The translations under genes were made by a program, and so were the position numbers. A stretch of 64,000 bases of DNA from Acephala macrosclerotiorum (lineage: Eukaryota > Ascomycota > Leotiomycetes > Helotiales > Mollisiaceae): assembly GCA_014904845.1 (NCBI GenBank), contig MU119237.1, positions 186,001 to 250,000 of the forward strand, read 5' to 3'. This document shows, piece after piece, positions 21,389 through 32,132 of the stretch. Under the pieces are notes generated by a model. The model was given only the letters and a program-made list of their open reading frames with translations, did no database searches and was not told the origin of the DNA. Each line of letters begins with the position of its first letter. Positions within the stretch are counted from its first letter, which is position 1.

Positions 21389-21722
21389 GCGAGGGCTGCA
21401 CGACTTCCACTGGGACTAGAGTAAAGCAATAAAGGATAACTTCGATTTATAATTTATTATATTTTTTCTTTTTAATTATATCAAAGTTAAATAATTATAA
21501 AGTACTTTAAAATTTTTAAATTAATATATAATATTAAAAAAATATAAAACTATTTATTTTTTTAATTTAAAAACTTAAAAGTTTTAAATTAAATAAAAAT
21601 ATTATTTATATTATTAAAATTATAATTTATATATAATTTTAAAAATAATTTTTTATTATATTAAAATCAAAATTAGATAGATTTTATTATTTTAGTCCCG
21701 ATGGGAGCTGTGCAGCCCCCGC
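21389..21722. mobile_element. Second TIR element with AT-rich core (334 bp)
   Basis: The left end GCGAGGGCTGCACGACTTCC and the right end (reverse complement) GCGGGGGCTGCACAGCTCCC match over about 35 bp, through GGGACTA[G/A]A, and are flanked by TA on both sides. The match may extend outward by another 10 bp (TATTTAAAGATA against TGTTTAAAAATA), in which case the real ends are slightly further out. The core (about 21435-21690) is again nearly pure A/T. Different terminal sequence from the first element, so a different family. Confidence 0.7.
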
Positions 21723-21724
21723 TA

Positions 21725-22974
21725 TTTTTAAACATTTCGATTATTGGCTCGGTATCTCTCTATCCTTTACACTTCAACGTCTCCTCCTGCTTTTATACCC
21801 ACTCTTATGGCTTCAACTGCTTCTATTCCTACCTCAAATTTAATACCTCCGCTACATTCACTCAGAGCGCCAAAACAGCGAGCATCGAATTGTTGGACGG
21901 CGACCGCTGAAGCGCGTTCGATACAGACATCCCTCAATCCTTCCACCTATCTCCGATCTCAACTAGATCCGCTCTACTGGCATCTCTTCACATACGCTTC
22001 TTATACACGCGCTCGTTGGTATAGATGGCTTGAAGCATATCGACCTTCTCTGGCTTTAATCGATTGCGCAGCTTGTTGTGAATCTGTTCTACTTTGAGAA
22101 GACACATTCCGAAGGGCAGGAAGTACACAACGTCTTCATAAATCGCAATGCTACCTGCCCGATTCAAAGATTATTCATCTTCGCTGCTATGATTCAAAAT
22201 ATGCTGGGATCGTCACGGAAGTTTGACAGCCATGAAGCATGAATCCAAGAGCCAAATATCTGTCTGAATGCCTGCATCTCCATCACACCCTTTCCATAAT
22301 GGGAACACTTTCGTTTCCCATAGTAGCTACTAGGATCCACAAGATGACAGTGCTTCAATAAATAGTCATCTATACTTTCGGTATGTTCAAGGATTTTCAA
22401 CCTACATGTATTGTGGCAGGGCTGGTGTTGTCGTTCCGGATTAAGACTAATACGACACGTGATCTAGTCTTAGATATATTGAGAAATCTGGCATCTTGTA
22501 ATCTTAATTCTCTAGGCAGCTTTCTATGCAGCTCGCAGATGCATAGACTAACTCCATTACCGTTCTATAGCATCAAAATGCAATGCGTGGAAGATCTGAG
22601 ATCAAGACTGACTGATCCTCCTTCATGCATGGCTTGAATCATGGCCCGTGCCACTGGCAGCCAACGCAAGGCTAGGTAGTCAGTGACACGTTAGCGAAGT
22701 TTACGAACGAACATGCCCAACGTATTGTTATACCACCTTTATTCTGCCGCCAACAACATCGTTTTGCTCATACAAATTCATCCTTGCGAGGAAAGGCGGT
22801 GTAACAAAAGTCCGGGCAGTCTCTTCGCACCTGACGTCAATGACACATCCCTACTGCAGACGTTGCCTCATTCAGGTAGTCCAATCACTTCAAGACACAT
22901 ACCCACAGCACGAAAGTTTCGTCAGCCTCATTTGATATGTACAACTTACCGTTTCAACCTCTCTCCATTTCAAG
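21725..22974. other. Spacer and upstream flank of the zinc-finger gene
   Basis: The frame at 21744-22097 on the plus strand is open but not recognisable. The rest has short frames. The promoter of the zinc-finger gene must lie in the last few hundred bases. Confidence 0.35.
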
Positions 22975-25449
22975 ATGACTTTGACGGAAAGGCTCACTCG
23001 GCAGCGTAAGAGTCGATCTCCATCTTTATACACTACTACTTCCAACAAAAAGAAAGCGAGCGACAAAGAGAACTTGAATGTCTACGAACATCCCCGGATC
23101 AAGGCATTTTAGAGCCTTGCCCGACTCCTAAAGGGAACTTATGTGTTGTCATTAAGTTAGAAACAACTCCCGAAATAACCAACCTGGAGATTGCACAGTC
23201 TTCGAAACTTCCGTCGGTCAAACCCGCGAAAAATGCAACAGAAGATATGGACTACCCTATTCAACCCTCAGATGCCTCGTCGGTCAAGTCTAAGAATGAA
23301 CGAGTAAAGGCGAGTGCGAATCACTCTTTTCGGTCTTCAGGAATATCTTCAATCAAGTCCGAAAACATAGATATGTCGGAGGACAGTGACGACTCTCTTC
23401 GAAGCCTGTCCTGGGTTTTGCTGATGCCTGGTTTGCTCCCTCTGGATAATGAGGAGACTGAAAATTCCAGTCCACTTCGATTGGATGAGCCGACATCGAC
23501 CACTCCTCATACATCAGTCGAACAATCTAGCATCGATACACCAGTCAACCGGGGCTTACCATCCCGAGAGAAGCCACCCACACCGACACCGTCTACTGTA
23601 TTTACCGATTACGATGCCAAAACGACAAACTATCCAACAGCGTCAAAGCCCGATTTTCTCCGTACGTCTGGGGTCTGTCTGCTGCAAGAAAGTTCAGTTC
23701 AGCCTAGCCCATCAATCAGATCTCAAGCTTCCCTTCCAAAGGATATAAAGAGCCCTACAACTGAAGTGAGTAAAGCATCCTTTCTTTTATTATCTCTGGC
23801 TAATCTAAGTTTTCTCAGCTTCATCAACAACGGTTAGCAGTGGCAAGCGAGCGCAATACCGATGAATCCTCCAGTCAGCCGCTGAGGCCTTCACGCACCC
23901 CTCCAGTGCCGCCGAAGTCTGACAAGAGGCAACCTGTCCCAGTTGCAAGTCCGTCTCCAAGGCCTCCGTCACCCCCCTGGAAGCCACTAGATCCTAACAG
24001 GAGGCAACCTGTTCCAGTTGCAAGTCCGCCTCCAAGGCCTCCACCACCCCCCTGGAAGTCGCGGGATCCTGACAAGAGGCCATCTATTCAAATTGATAGC
24101 CCACCTCAGAGGCCTCCAAGGCATCCTGAAATACCATCAGAGCCTGAACAAAGACAAGTTCGCAGTCGAGGCTTCAAATGCCCCATTACGAAAAGAGTAT
24201 TTTGTGGGTGTAAAAAGTTCATCGATGATGCACTTAGGTTATCACGGTCTAGTCCTCGCAAAGATTCTGCATATTCTTTTACACCAAGCCAAATAGGTGT
24301 CGATCACACACAGGCTGGCCCCGAATCAGTCAAGGCGGCAACACGAGCTCCCCCACTGTCGCCTCCACAATCAAACCTTTCCTCTTCGAGCTCGTACAAA
24401 AAATCGTACGAAAAAGGGGATATATCAACACCTTCCCCAAGAAATAGTGAGATGGGGACTAACTCAATGGCTCTATCAATAACATCAAAGGCTGGCCCTT
24501 TTTTGTCGAAAGCCACATCATTCAAGTCGGAAACGAAATTGTCACGGATTCCGTCACGAAAGGACAATGTACGAGGAGACATGAATGTTAGTGAAGTATC
24601 TCCCGATTTTCCTGCTATCGAAGAGAAGTACCGGTTACCGGAGTTGGATTTTCGTTCCAGGACACTGCTTCCATTTCAATGCACAATGTGCTTTATGCAG
24701 CTCAACAATAAAGCGGAGTGGATCCAGCATGAGCAACGCCACAACGACGACGATGAGGAGGTTAGCGACTGGTATTGGCGTTGCGGAATCTGTGACAACA
24801 CCCTACACTCCTGGGAAGATCGCCAAAATCATATTGCTGATGAACACTTCGAGATTGGACAGACTCTGTCAAGCTGGAATTCATCAACATCGCCATATCC
24901 TTGGAATAAGCTGTCATCTAAACCTATATCCGGGTTTCCTCATTGGGACATGTCTATACTGCGGTCTATGCAACCTACAATACTTGATGATATCTATAGG
25001 CAAGACCACAAGTTGTATCTTTTCTAGCCCTACACCGACTAATAATTACTAGAAAAGCTGAGCCACGAAATGCATGTGGAGTCTGCGATCTTGCCTTCCC
25101 AGCCTCCAGCGAGCTAGACCAACACATGAAACAGAACCATGTGAGCTGGTCTTGCCCAACTACAACCAGAAAGCGGAAAGCTGCCTTTTTTTTTGAGATG
25201 TGTAGGGATGGCTGCAAAAATCAATTCCACTCCTGCAGATGCTGTCACATGTCCTTCTGCAGTGATTCTGCCGATTGGAAGCAGCGTCAACAACATTTTG
25301 AGGAAAATCATCACTTTCTCAAGTGTGATCACGATCAGTTCTTTGAACATGCCCAGTTCTGTCACCACTTGGCAAGTTCCCATGGTGTGGAGATTGATTT
25401 TTTGGGTATGACAGACCTGTGTCGCCAAAAGGAATATGCCTCATCTTGA
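22975..25449 (+). CDS. C2H2 zinc-finger protein with proline-rich repeats
   Basis: Four exons: 22975-23005, 23053-23765, 23819-25011 and 25053-25449. Phases agree throughout and give 777 aa. Introns are 41-53 nt with GTAAGA, GTGAGT and GTTGTA donors and good branch points (GACTAAT before 25052). Residues 1-255 are acidic and Ser-rich. Residues about 280-355 carry a 25-residue repeat three times (RQPVPVASP.PRPP.PPWK..DP, then a diverged copy), also visible as a roughly 75-bp DNA repeat. C2H2-type fingers: FQCTMCF...HEQRH (about residue 536), WRCGICDN...HIADEH (about 570) and ACGVCDLAF...HMKQNH (about 655). More Cys/His pairs follow (CRDGCKN, CRCCHMSFC, CDHDQFFEHAQFCHH). Probably a nuclear or protein-binding regulator; the target is unknown. 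The first exon is only 31 nt and least certain. Confidence 0.75.
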
Positions 25450-25945
25450 GGAGGAGGTGGTAGACGGATAAACAATTCGGTTTTGACGGGCGGTCAAATT
25501 TTTTTTAAATCTGTTCTTGGCACATTTTTATAGCATGATACCCAGGGGAAATTTTCATGCCCCAAGTTGATACCCGGCGGCATTATTCATGATTGATGCA
25601 GGTCTATTAGACCAATCCAGGCACGTAAGTGCTACGATATATTCATTCACACAACAGTGAGCACACAGTAGTGGTGGAAGAGACGGTGTTGAAATATATA
25701 AGGAAAGGTACTGCGGTATCTAGAATAATTGTACCACCACAAAAGCAGCGCAAATAGGCCGGACGAAATAGAAGAGACACAGGATGGAGGTTTGGATGTA
25801 CAGCTACGGGCTCCTTGATTTTGGATTTTGGACTTATATGGCTCCTGATCTGAAGCGGTGATCTGTTCCGAGACGTCTGTCAAACACGTGCTTTATCAAT
25901 ATAAATTGTTTTACAAGTATATTAGCTGTTTGATCAAGCAATTGA
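25450..25945. other. Spacer, no gene seen
   Basis: 3' flank of the zinc-finger gene; includes an A/T-rich run near 25499. No repeat structure recognised. Confidence 0.4.
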
Positions 25946-26377
25946 TCAAAATATATAGACTACACGATTTTGCCATAACCCTCTCTTTTTTGGTGTTTTC
26001 GAAGTATAGTTTAAAAAAGTAGTCCAAAAATCGGTCCAAAAAGCAGTCCACGGAGTTCGAGTTCGAATCTCAGTTCTTCTCCTTCTTTCACCCTTTTCTC
26101 TTGTCCCCTGCACGTGCTCCAGCACGTATTTTTCCTTCTTTTGAGGTGGTTCCACCACTTCAATAGTTGATTCCCCTTCACTCACTTCCTCGAAACGAGT
26201 CCTCTCCCTAGCTCCAAGGGTTGGTGTTGAGCCGATTTCACTAGTTCCATTTTGAATTGAGGCCTCCACGTCATGAGCAAATTGCTCATCTAGTTCGTCT
26301 TGGACTCTTATTGCCCCAGCTTCTGGATAAGCTAGATTAACTACTGTAGCTGTCTTCTTCAGTCCACGTTGTTGCAT
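25946..26377 (-). CDS. Unassigned open frame, 143 aa
   Basis: The frame begins MQQRGLKKTATVVNLAYPEA and is highly charged, with a Glu-rich middle (SEGESTIEVVEPPQKKEKYV), a basic run (GERRRRTEIRTR) and a Trp/Phe-rich segment (TPWTAFWTDFWTTFLNY). I recognise no domain. Upstream on the same strand a second frame (about 26605-26360) reads SAYGPIRDRHIGTSLRP and ends just inside, so this may be the last exon of a larger gene or a relic. I could not find a convincing splice between them. Confidence 0.3.
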   Translation of the reverse strand: MQQRGLKKTATVVNLAYPEAGAIRVQDELDEQFAHDVEASIQNGTSEIGSTPTLGARERTRFEEVSEGESTIEVVEPPQKKEKYVLEHVQGTREKGERRRRTEIRTRTPWTAFWTDFWTTFLNYTSKTPKKRGLWQNRVVYIF

Positions 26378-26678
26378 AGCAGATATCGAGGCTCGTTGAT
26401 TCGCTAGAGTTTACAGCAGTAGGAAGTGTAAGTGGTTTAGCTCTAGGTAAAGGACGCTGTGGAATATCGTACCCCCTTTTACTCCAAACTGGCCTTAAAG
26501 AAGTCCCAATGTGCCGATCTCTAATTGGTCCATAGGCAGAGAGAAGAGAGGTGGTGGTGGTGCTTGTGCTTGAAGTTGTGGTGGTTGTATTAGGGTGGTC
26601 ACGTGTTTAATGTTATATATATCCTCATCTCACCGCTAGACAGGAACACACATCATGAACACACACTTTACACCCACA

Positions 26679-27339
26679 CTATGGCCTTTGCCTGTGATAG
26701 GTTGAGTAGAGGGTTGATGTAAGTAGGTCGGTTTCGATGCTGGTTTCGGTCTCGATTGTGAGGATTGAGACTACGATCGTGAATGTCGTTACTGTTGTTA
26801 CGCTATGATACGTAGTTTTTGTTGACGCTGGGGCTGTGAGGTTGATGTGTGTCGTGGACTGGGGGACTGAGAGGCAAGAGCATGCTGATGATATGCTCGC
26901 TGGTGGATAATAAGTCTTGTATGTGAGGCACTTGGGATTTTGCATTGCTCGTTTGTGCTTTTGGGCCACAATGTCCGTTGTGGTTAGGACATCGTAGATC
27001 GTGGAGGCGAATGTCGCAGTGACCAACTCGACGGAGGTTGAAACTTGCGTCGAGTATATCAGGTCTGTAGAAGTTGCTGCGATGGTGGGCAGTGTGAGGG
27101 CACTGGAGAGTGAGCTTGGTAACAATGAAATGAGGGGCTTCATACCTGATGGGCACAGTTGAGGATGCAACCGTTACCAGCGGAATAGAATTGTAGACGC
27201 TACAGTATGGATTTGCGAGCGCAGTGCTGAAGCGGAAACATCTTAGCGGATTGTCGTGATTGCACTTAGGTACTGGTGGTGCATGCGCAACACGGTTTCC
27301 TGCGAAGAGCAAACAGCTCAAAATATTCGAGCTCTTCAT
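26679..27339 (-). CDS. Small secreted protein, Thr/Ser-rich, 205 aa
   Basis: Two exons, 27339-27146 and 27102-26679, joined in phase 2. The 43-nt intron starts GTATGA and ends CTCCAG. The N-terminus MKSSNILSCLLFAGNRVAHA looks like a signal peptide with an unusual Asn-Arg in its hydrophobic part. The mature start carries CNHDNPLRCFRFS and PYCSVYNSIPLVTVASSTVP. The C-terminal half is rich in Thr/Ser/Val with a second Cys pair (SSACSCLSVPQS) and alternating TVTTFTIVV-type strands, which is common in fungal wall-associated proteins that are heavily O-glycosylated. No GPI signal is evident. Function unknown; a typical effector-sized secreted protein. The weak signal core leaves some doubt whether it is still secreted. 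Confidence 0.55.
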
Positions 27340-27988
27340 GATGACAGAATAATAGTTGAATGTCTTGGGATGGTCCAGACTTTAAGATGTAGCAATACAA
27401 CACCATGTCTTTGCCGAAAGCCACGATTTCAACGCACTTGCAATAAGTGGATGTGTGTCGAACAAGCTGCATGGGTTCACAGTCCAGCCCGCATAGCGAA
27501 AATTTTAGCAATATTTGCTTTCCTTGCTAAAGTTGTGCAACCGGTATCCCCGCAATTTTGCGTGGGCTTCTTGATGCCTGTCTCAGCGCATCTAAATGAT
27601 GCTACCTTAGCGGAAGGATCACATGTTCGTCTTCTTGGCACACTTGTTCAGCGATTAGCTTTGCAATATTGGGTTATAGAAGCGCAATAGATGAAATTTT
27701 GAACACCCTTTTAAGCTGGTGACTGAAACTGTATGATGCACCAGAAGAACCACCCCTCGAGAACATTCTATCGAAAAACAGATTCAAGCACGTGTGAGAA
27801 CACCTTGGCGCAGTTCAACTGAATCTGCATTCAAATCTAAAAGTACAAGTTTTGGGATCTATCCTTTTCTTTTTCCACTTTTCTACTCCATCCAACACCT
27901 TCGCATCAGAAACAACTCCAGCACATGCAGACAAAAGGAAAACAAGCTATAAACATGAAAGCTTCGAAGACAACAGAATGCCCACCAT
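27340..27988. other. Spacer, no gene seen
   Basis: A plus-strand frame (27256-27690) is open but overlaps the secreted-protein gene antisense and has no recognisable content. Confidence 0.4.
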
Positions 27989-29242
27989 CTAAGCAGAAGC
28001 ACTTGGTTTGAAGCTGGTTGCAAAGGTAGTAGGAGCGAAGTCCCCACTCTTTGTAAGACCAAATGCTCCTGCACCTCCAGTTCCCACGGCGCCTGTCCCG
28101 AAAGCTGCTGGGGCTGATCCAGTGGGGGTTGGGATGGGTGGAAGGCCGGAGGAGGGGATAGAGATAGTTGGGAGTCCGGTGCCAGCTGCGGCGTTGAGAT
28201 TACCGAATGCTGAAGCTGCGCCAGTAGGAATGGAGAAAGGCATCGAGATTGAGCCAGAAGGGAAGCCGCTTGGAACTCCAGTTCCCTGAGGTGGAGCAAA
28301 AGAGCCTGATGGGAATGAACCTGAAGGGAATGCTGAGAACGATCCAGAGGGCTTTCCGCTTGGTGCTTGACGAGCCGCAAGAGATGATGGGGCACCTGTC
28401 ATGGCTGGAGGAGTACCGGAAGGCGGGGTGCCTGATGGTGGAGTGCCCGAAATTGAACCTGAGCCGCTTGCAAAGTTGCCATTTCCAGGGGCCCCTGACA
28501 TTGATGGAGGAATTCCTGAGCCCGAGGGCAAGTGGCCGGAGCCGGTGCCTTGTGGCATCATAGAGCCTGAAGGAATAGCACCCGAAGGTCTCGCGCCTGA
28601 GGGCTTTGAGCCCGAAGGTAAATCGGAAGATGCTTGACGGCGAGCGATGGCTGTTGATTGAGAAGGCATTGAAGGAGGTGTTCCTGATGGTGGTGGACCA
28701 GAGAAAGAGCCCGACATTGCAGGAGGCGCACCAGAACCAGATGGTAGGCCTGAAGGAATGCTTGTCCCCATCGGCAATCCCCCAGAAAACGCTCCGGTAC
28801 CCATGGGACCTGATGGGAACGCTCCTGAAGGCGAAGGGAGGTCAGAGGATGCTTGTCGACGAACGTTGACGATGTCGGATGGCGTGCCAGATGGAGTTCC
28901 AGTCATAGATCGTCGAGCCGAGCCGGTTTGCTTTCTTCCAGTACCAGTAGCAGCACCTGAAGCGCTGGCAAAGCCGCCGCTGGGAGCGGGAAAGCCTCCG
29001 CTGCCAACTGCTTGTCTGCTTCCCGTCCCTGCTGCCATTCCGGATGCGAATCCACCGGCAAAGCCACTACCAAAACCAGCGCTAGGAGCTGCCAATCCTC
29101 CCGATCCCGAAGGCTGGAAGGCCCCCGTGCCCGTTGGTTGTTGTTGTCCAGCCGAACCTGGACCAGCAGAAACGGCCGAAGACAATTGTGCCGAAGCACT
29201 GCTGGCCAAAGTAGCGACGAAAAGGATTTTAAAAGACTTCAT
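27989..29242 (-). CDS. Secreted Ser/Gly/Pro low-complexity protein with repeated dibasic RRQASSDLPS segments
   Basis: 417 aa, single exon. MKSFKILFVATLASSASAQ is a clean signal peptide with cleavage expected after residue 18. The mature chain is almost entirely Ser, Gly, Pro, Ala and Thr, with short PSG and SGTPPSG repeats and no Cys. At irregular intervals stand basic sites followed by Gln-Ala: SRQAVGSG (residues 75-82), RRQASSDLPS (128-137 and again, identically, 201-210) and ARQAPSGKPS (290-299). GRKQTG and ARRSMTG also occur. Arg-Arg is the classic Kex2 site, so the protein could be cut into several peptides. Against that, such sites may only mark pro-peptide-like duplications in a wall protein. 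No GPI anchor signal at the C-terminus. The frame is supported by the signal peptide and by its consistent composition; the opposite strand is also open, only because of that composition. Confidence 0.75.
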   Translation of the reverse strand: MKSFKILFVATLASSASAQLSSAVSAGPGSAGQQQPTGTGAFQPSGSGGLAAPSAGFGSGFAGGFASGMAAGTGSRQAVGSGGFPAPSGGFASASGAATGTGRKQTGSARRSMTGTPSGTPSDIVNVRRQASSDLPSPSGAFPSGPMGTGAFSGGLPMGTSIPSGLPSGSGAPPAMSGSFSGPPPSGTPPSMPSQSTAIARRQASSDLPSGSKPSGARPSGAIPSGSMMPQGTGSGHLPSGSGIPPSMSGAPGNGNFASGSGSISGTPPSGTPPSGTPPAMTGAPSSLAARQAPSGKPSGSFSAFPSGSFPSGSFAPPQGTGVPSGFPSGSISMPFSIPTGAASAFGNLNAAAGTGLPTISIPSSGLPPIPTPTGSAPAAFGTGAVGTGGAGAFGLTKSGDFAPTTFATSFKPSASA

Positions 29243-29581
29243 GTTGAAATGTTGAAGTGGCTCTGCCGAAGAATGGAAGGATGACTTAGAAGAAAGGATG
29301 ACTTAGAAGAAAGGATGAGGATGGAAGTGAAGCTGAATGGTGAAGATGCTGGAGGATGATGACTTTGAGAAGAACTTCAACGCATACTTATAGATCGACG
29401 TTCAATACCACTTGGTGGGACCTATACAAAGCACCTCAGCTCATCGGACAGCCAAAAACTGAGTCCGAACTTCTGGATGAACCCCATATGGCGAAGTTTC
29501 ATGTTTCCCCACACAGACGCGTGCTGCTGTGGCGTGCAAAGCCGGCCACACTTAGCTGAGGCCGGGTAAGGCTTTCCCAGC

Positions 29582-29683
29582 ATTTCGTAAGTGTCCCCAT
29601 TTCGTAAGTGTCCCCATTTCGTAAGTGTCCCCATTTCGTAAGTGTCCCCATTTCGTAAGTGTCCCCATTTCGTAAGTGTCCCC
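29582..29683. repeat. 17-bp minisatellite, six copies
   Basis: Six essentially perfect head-to-tail copies of ATTTCGTAAGTGTCCCC between 29582 and 29683, followed by a diverged end (atttattcaatgtacccc). It lies about 340 bp upstream of the start of the secreted low-complexity protein gene. A separate 17-bp direct duplication (GATGACTTAGAAGAAAG, twice) lies at 29280-29313. Confidence 0.95.
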
Positions 29684-30526
29684 ATTTATTCAATGTACCC
29701 CTGATAGCTTCCCGATCTTCTTCCAAATGCGGGCGAGGTTGGGACAGTCGTCGCTTCTCATAAACGAATCGTAGGATTTGAAACGAAACGCCGCGTGTCC
29801 AATGAAGGTTTGCCCAGAAGTCCGGAAGCTCAACAGCGTTTGTCCGCTCTCTTGGTGATGCTATGGCCTTTCTTGGCACTTTGTTTTGAACATTATGTTA
29901 TCGTTACTATTCTCGTAAGGTTTGTTCATGTGCTCTGGGAAAGGCTCTCGATTCTTGGTTGGACTCAGCCTGCAATGCGTTGCCCCACCAGTTTCAAACG
30001 GGTTCTCCATAATCCACGTATCTCCTTGCACGTGAATGGGAGAAGGCCGAAAATATCAACGCACACATCATTCTATGCACATCTGCCATTGGGGTCGGAA
30101 TTGGAAGTGGCTGAAGAATTCGGGAGTCGGATTGTGACTGCGCGAGAGAGGACGACAACAGTGGCGCATTGAGGCTGAGATGTCGAGATGTCGAGATGTC
30201 GGTCTTGCCTCACAACTGCTATTCGGAAAGAATTCCATGCATGATATTTGAGAGCTGGTCCCCGCTGTTGAGGACGTGACGGTAGATAGAGACTATAGAC
30301 ATTCAAAAAAGGAAATGAGGAGCTGAAGTTGTTGTTGTGAGCGCTTGGCAGCGTGAAACGCACAGACCATATCACGTGGTAACTTCAGCCTCAGGCTCGA
30401 AATAACCCACGTCGAGATCTCTCTTCATCAACGCTACTTCTCTTATCAAGCAACGAGCATTTTCTTCTCGGTCCTACAAATGAACTACATACATCGACTA
30501 CTAATAAGAGCTCTAAGAAGCTCTAA
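29684..30526. other. Spacer, no gene seen
   Basis: Includes a short tandem repeat, three copies of GAGATGTC (30177-30200). The open frame 29795-30172 has no recognisable content. Confidence 0.4.
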
Positions 30527-31111
30527 CCCCGTAATGCCTACACTTTTGAGCTCGGAGATCTCGATGTACACGCTCAAGCAGGTGAGGACCTGCCCTCTAT
30601 CATTCTCTATTGTTCATCAAACTCACTGGAATCTGACTGCGATTGACGCCAAGCACCTCAGGCCCTTATCGAGGCACCTTTGCTTCATATCTACAACTGT
30701 CAGACCCGACAGGCTCTCCCATGCTGATCCACAAACGAGCTATCCTAGTTTGGTCCAGAGCAAACATATCTAGCTCCTACGCGCTCAGAGTATACGCCTT
30801 CCTACCATGTTTTGATTGCTATCAGCTCTGACTCTAACTCCCTGTCTTCTATCGATTTGCGTGGATTATCCTTGCCAAATGACAGTTCCAATTCAACGAA
30901 AGTTCTCGTTGAGACGCCTGCCAATAGAGATCCTTTGGACGGGCGGAGGGCTGGACCATGCAAGGACAATCTTCAAATTGGTGAGCTCGCAGAACTTGAG
31001 CAATCTTTCCGTGCCTGGGTGGTCATTCCGAAGACATTCATGTTCAAGTTGACAAAAGGCAGTTACTTGGACATGCTGATGCCGCTTCCTGGACCGAACT
31101 TGAGGAATTGA
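30527..31111 (+). pseudogene. Unidentified coding relic with three in-frame stops
   Basis: One frame reads for about 190 sense codons with only TGA 30644-30646, TGA 30725-30727 and TAG 30746-30748 interrupting. Protein-like pieces include FELGDLDVHAQAGEDLPSII, RQAPQALIEAPLLHIYNCQT, LIAISSDSNSLSSIDLRGLS and IGELAELEQSFRAWVVIPKT. A random frame of this length would have about nine stops. All three stops are compatible with C:G to T:A change. I do not recognise the family and there is no clear start, so other explanations (introns, chance) remain open. Confidence 0.35.
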
Positions 31112-32132
31112 TTCAGGACAGGATAGCAGGAAGCCAATAACATACATGCCTTGGCAGTATCGGGGACTTGATGCGCAATGGTACTCGACGGTGAACATGT
31201 TAGTCGTCCAGCCTATCTCTCAGTCGACACGTCTCATCTCGTTGCCTCTGTCGAAAATTGTCACCATCGAATCTCGTACTGTCCTTGTGCCTTGCGGCAG
31301 TCAGTTATAGGATGTTAGAAGGGGAGTCGCTCGTTCAATTTCTGTGACATCATTAGATCAAGGTAGTGTCCTGCTCCAATACCTCGCGCCAGCACTCCAC
31401 ATTCCAAGGATCTGTCACCTTTCAGCCTTATGATCTGACCATCATTACACTCCGAGCATGGCGATGAGCAGCGACTCTTCAGCCTTGATTCACTACGGGA
31501 AGTCCTGCTCTGCCACCTCGTGTTCCACAAGCGCTTCCCTAGGCTCTTCGGTTTTATCGTTTGTGGGAATTGCTTTCATTTATCGTCTGAGCTTTTTTGA
31601 CGATGGCCATGTGGCTAATGCCAAAGGTAGAAGATCCAATCTTCTCCCCTAGTTGTCTCACGTGTTCTACCTAAAACCTTCATCTCAGCTTAATTTCTCA
31701 GGGCACAGCCTCGCAAAAGCAAAACGAGAGATTTCTCAATATTAACTATTGAAATTGAAATTGTGTATGTCAGAAAACAAATTGGTCATTGATGGCGCCT
31801 AATGTTATTATGATTGAGTAGTGCTTGCTACTTGCGATGTCTGTCTGTCCTGAATCTCTCTCTCTGGCAACTTCCGCATTCCTGAATCACCTTGGCATAA
31901 CATGTTGGCGAGATCGCTCTCAATAGGTCTCTCCATTTCTTCGGATCTGGACGTAAATAGCTAAATCGCCAAGAAGTCCTTCAAGAAGTCTCTTGATCGA
32001 AGGGATTAAGAGCCTGGGCTGTCCTGAAGACTGACCTCTACCGCTCGCGTCATATACCCCAGGAGTGCGCGATGGAAACTCAACATCGCCTCCACCACTT
32101 TGGGCTTTCAGTCTTGGCCCCTGACTTTTCCC
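31112..32132. other. Spacer, no gene supported
   Basis: Contains scattered short protein-like frames that might belong to the preceding relic. Nothing that can be assembled. Confidence 0.35.

Noticed and set aside
23006..23112. Unspliced continuation of the zinc-finger gene's first frame
   Set aside because: It stops at TAG 23110; the spliced version joins a long open frame in phase with consensus borders.
23805..24075. Minus-strand Gly-rich frames within the zinc-finger gene
   Set aside because: They mirror the proline-rich repeat of the plus-strand protein.
26050..26080. B-box-like GTTCGAATC
   Set aside because: No matching A-box upstream at tRNA spacing.
28008..29284. Long plus-strand frames opposite the secreted Ser/Gly/Pro protein
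   Set aside because: They are antisense shadows of a Ser/Gly/Pro codon-biased gene; the minus strand has the signal peptide.
29582..29683. CRISPR-like array of short direct repeats
   Set aside because: Copies are head to tail with no unique spacers, and the genome is eukaryotic.
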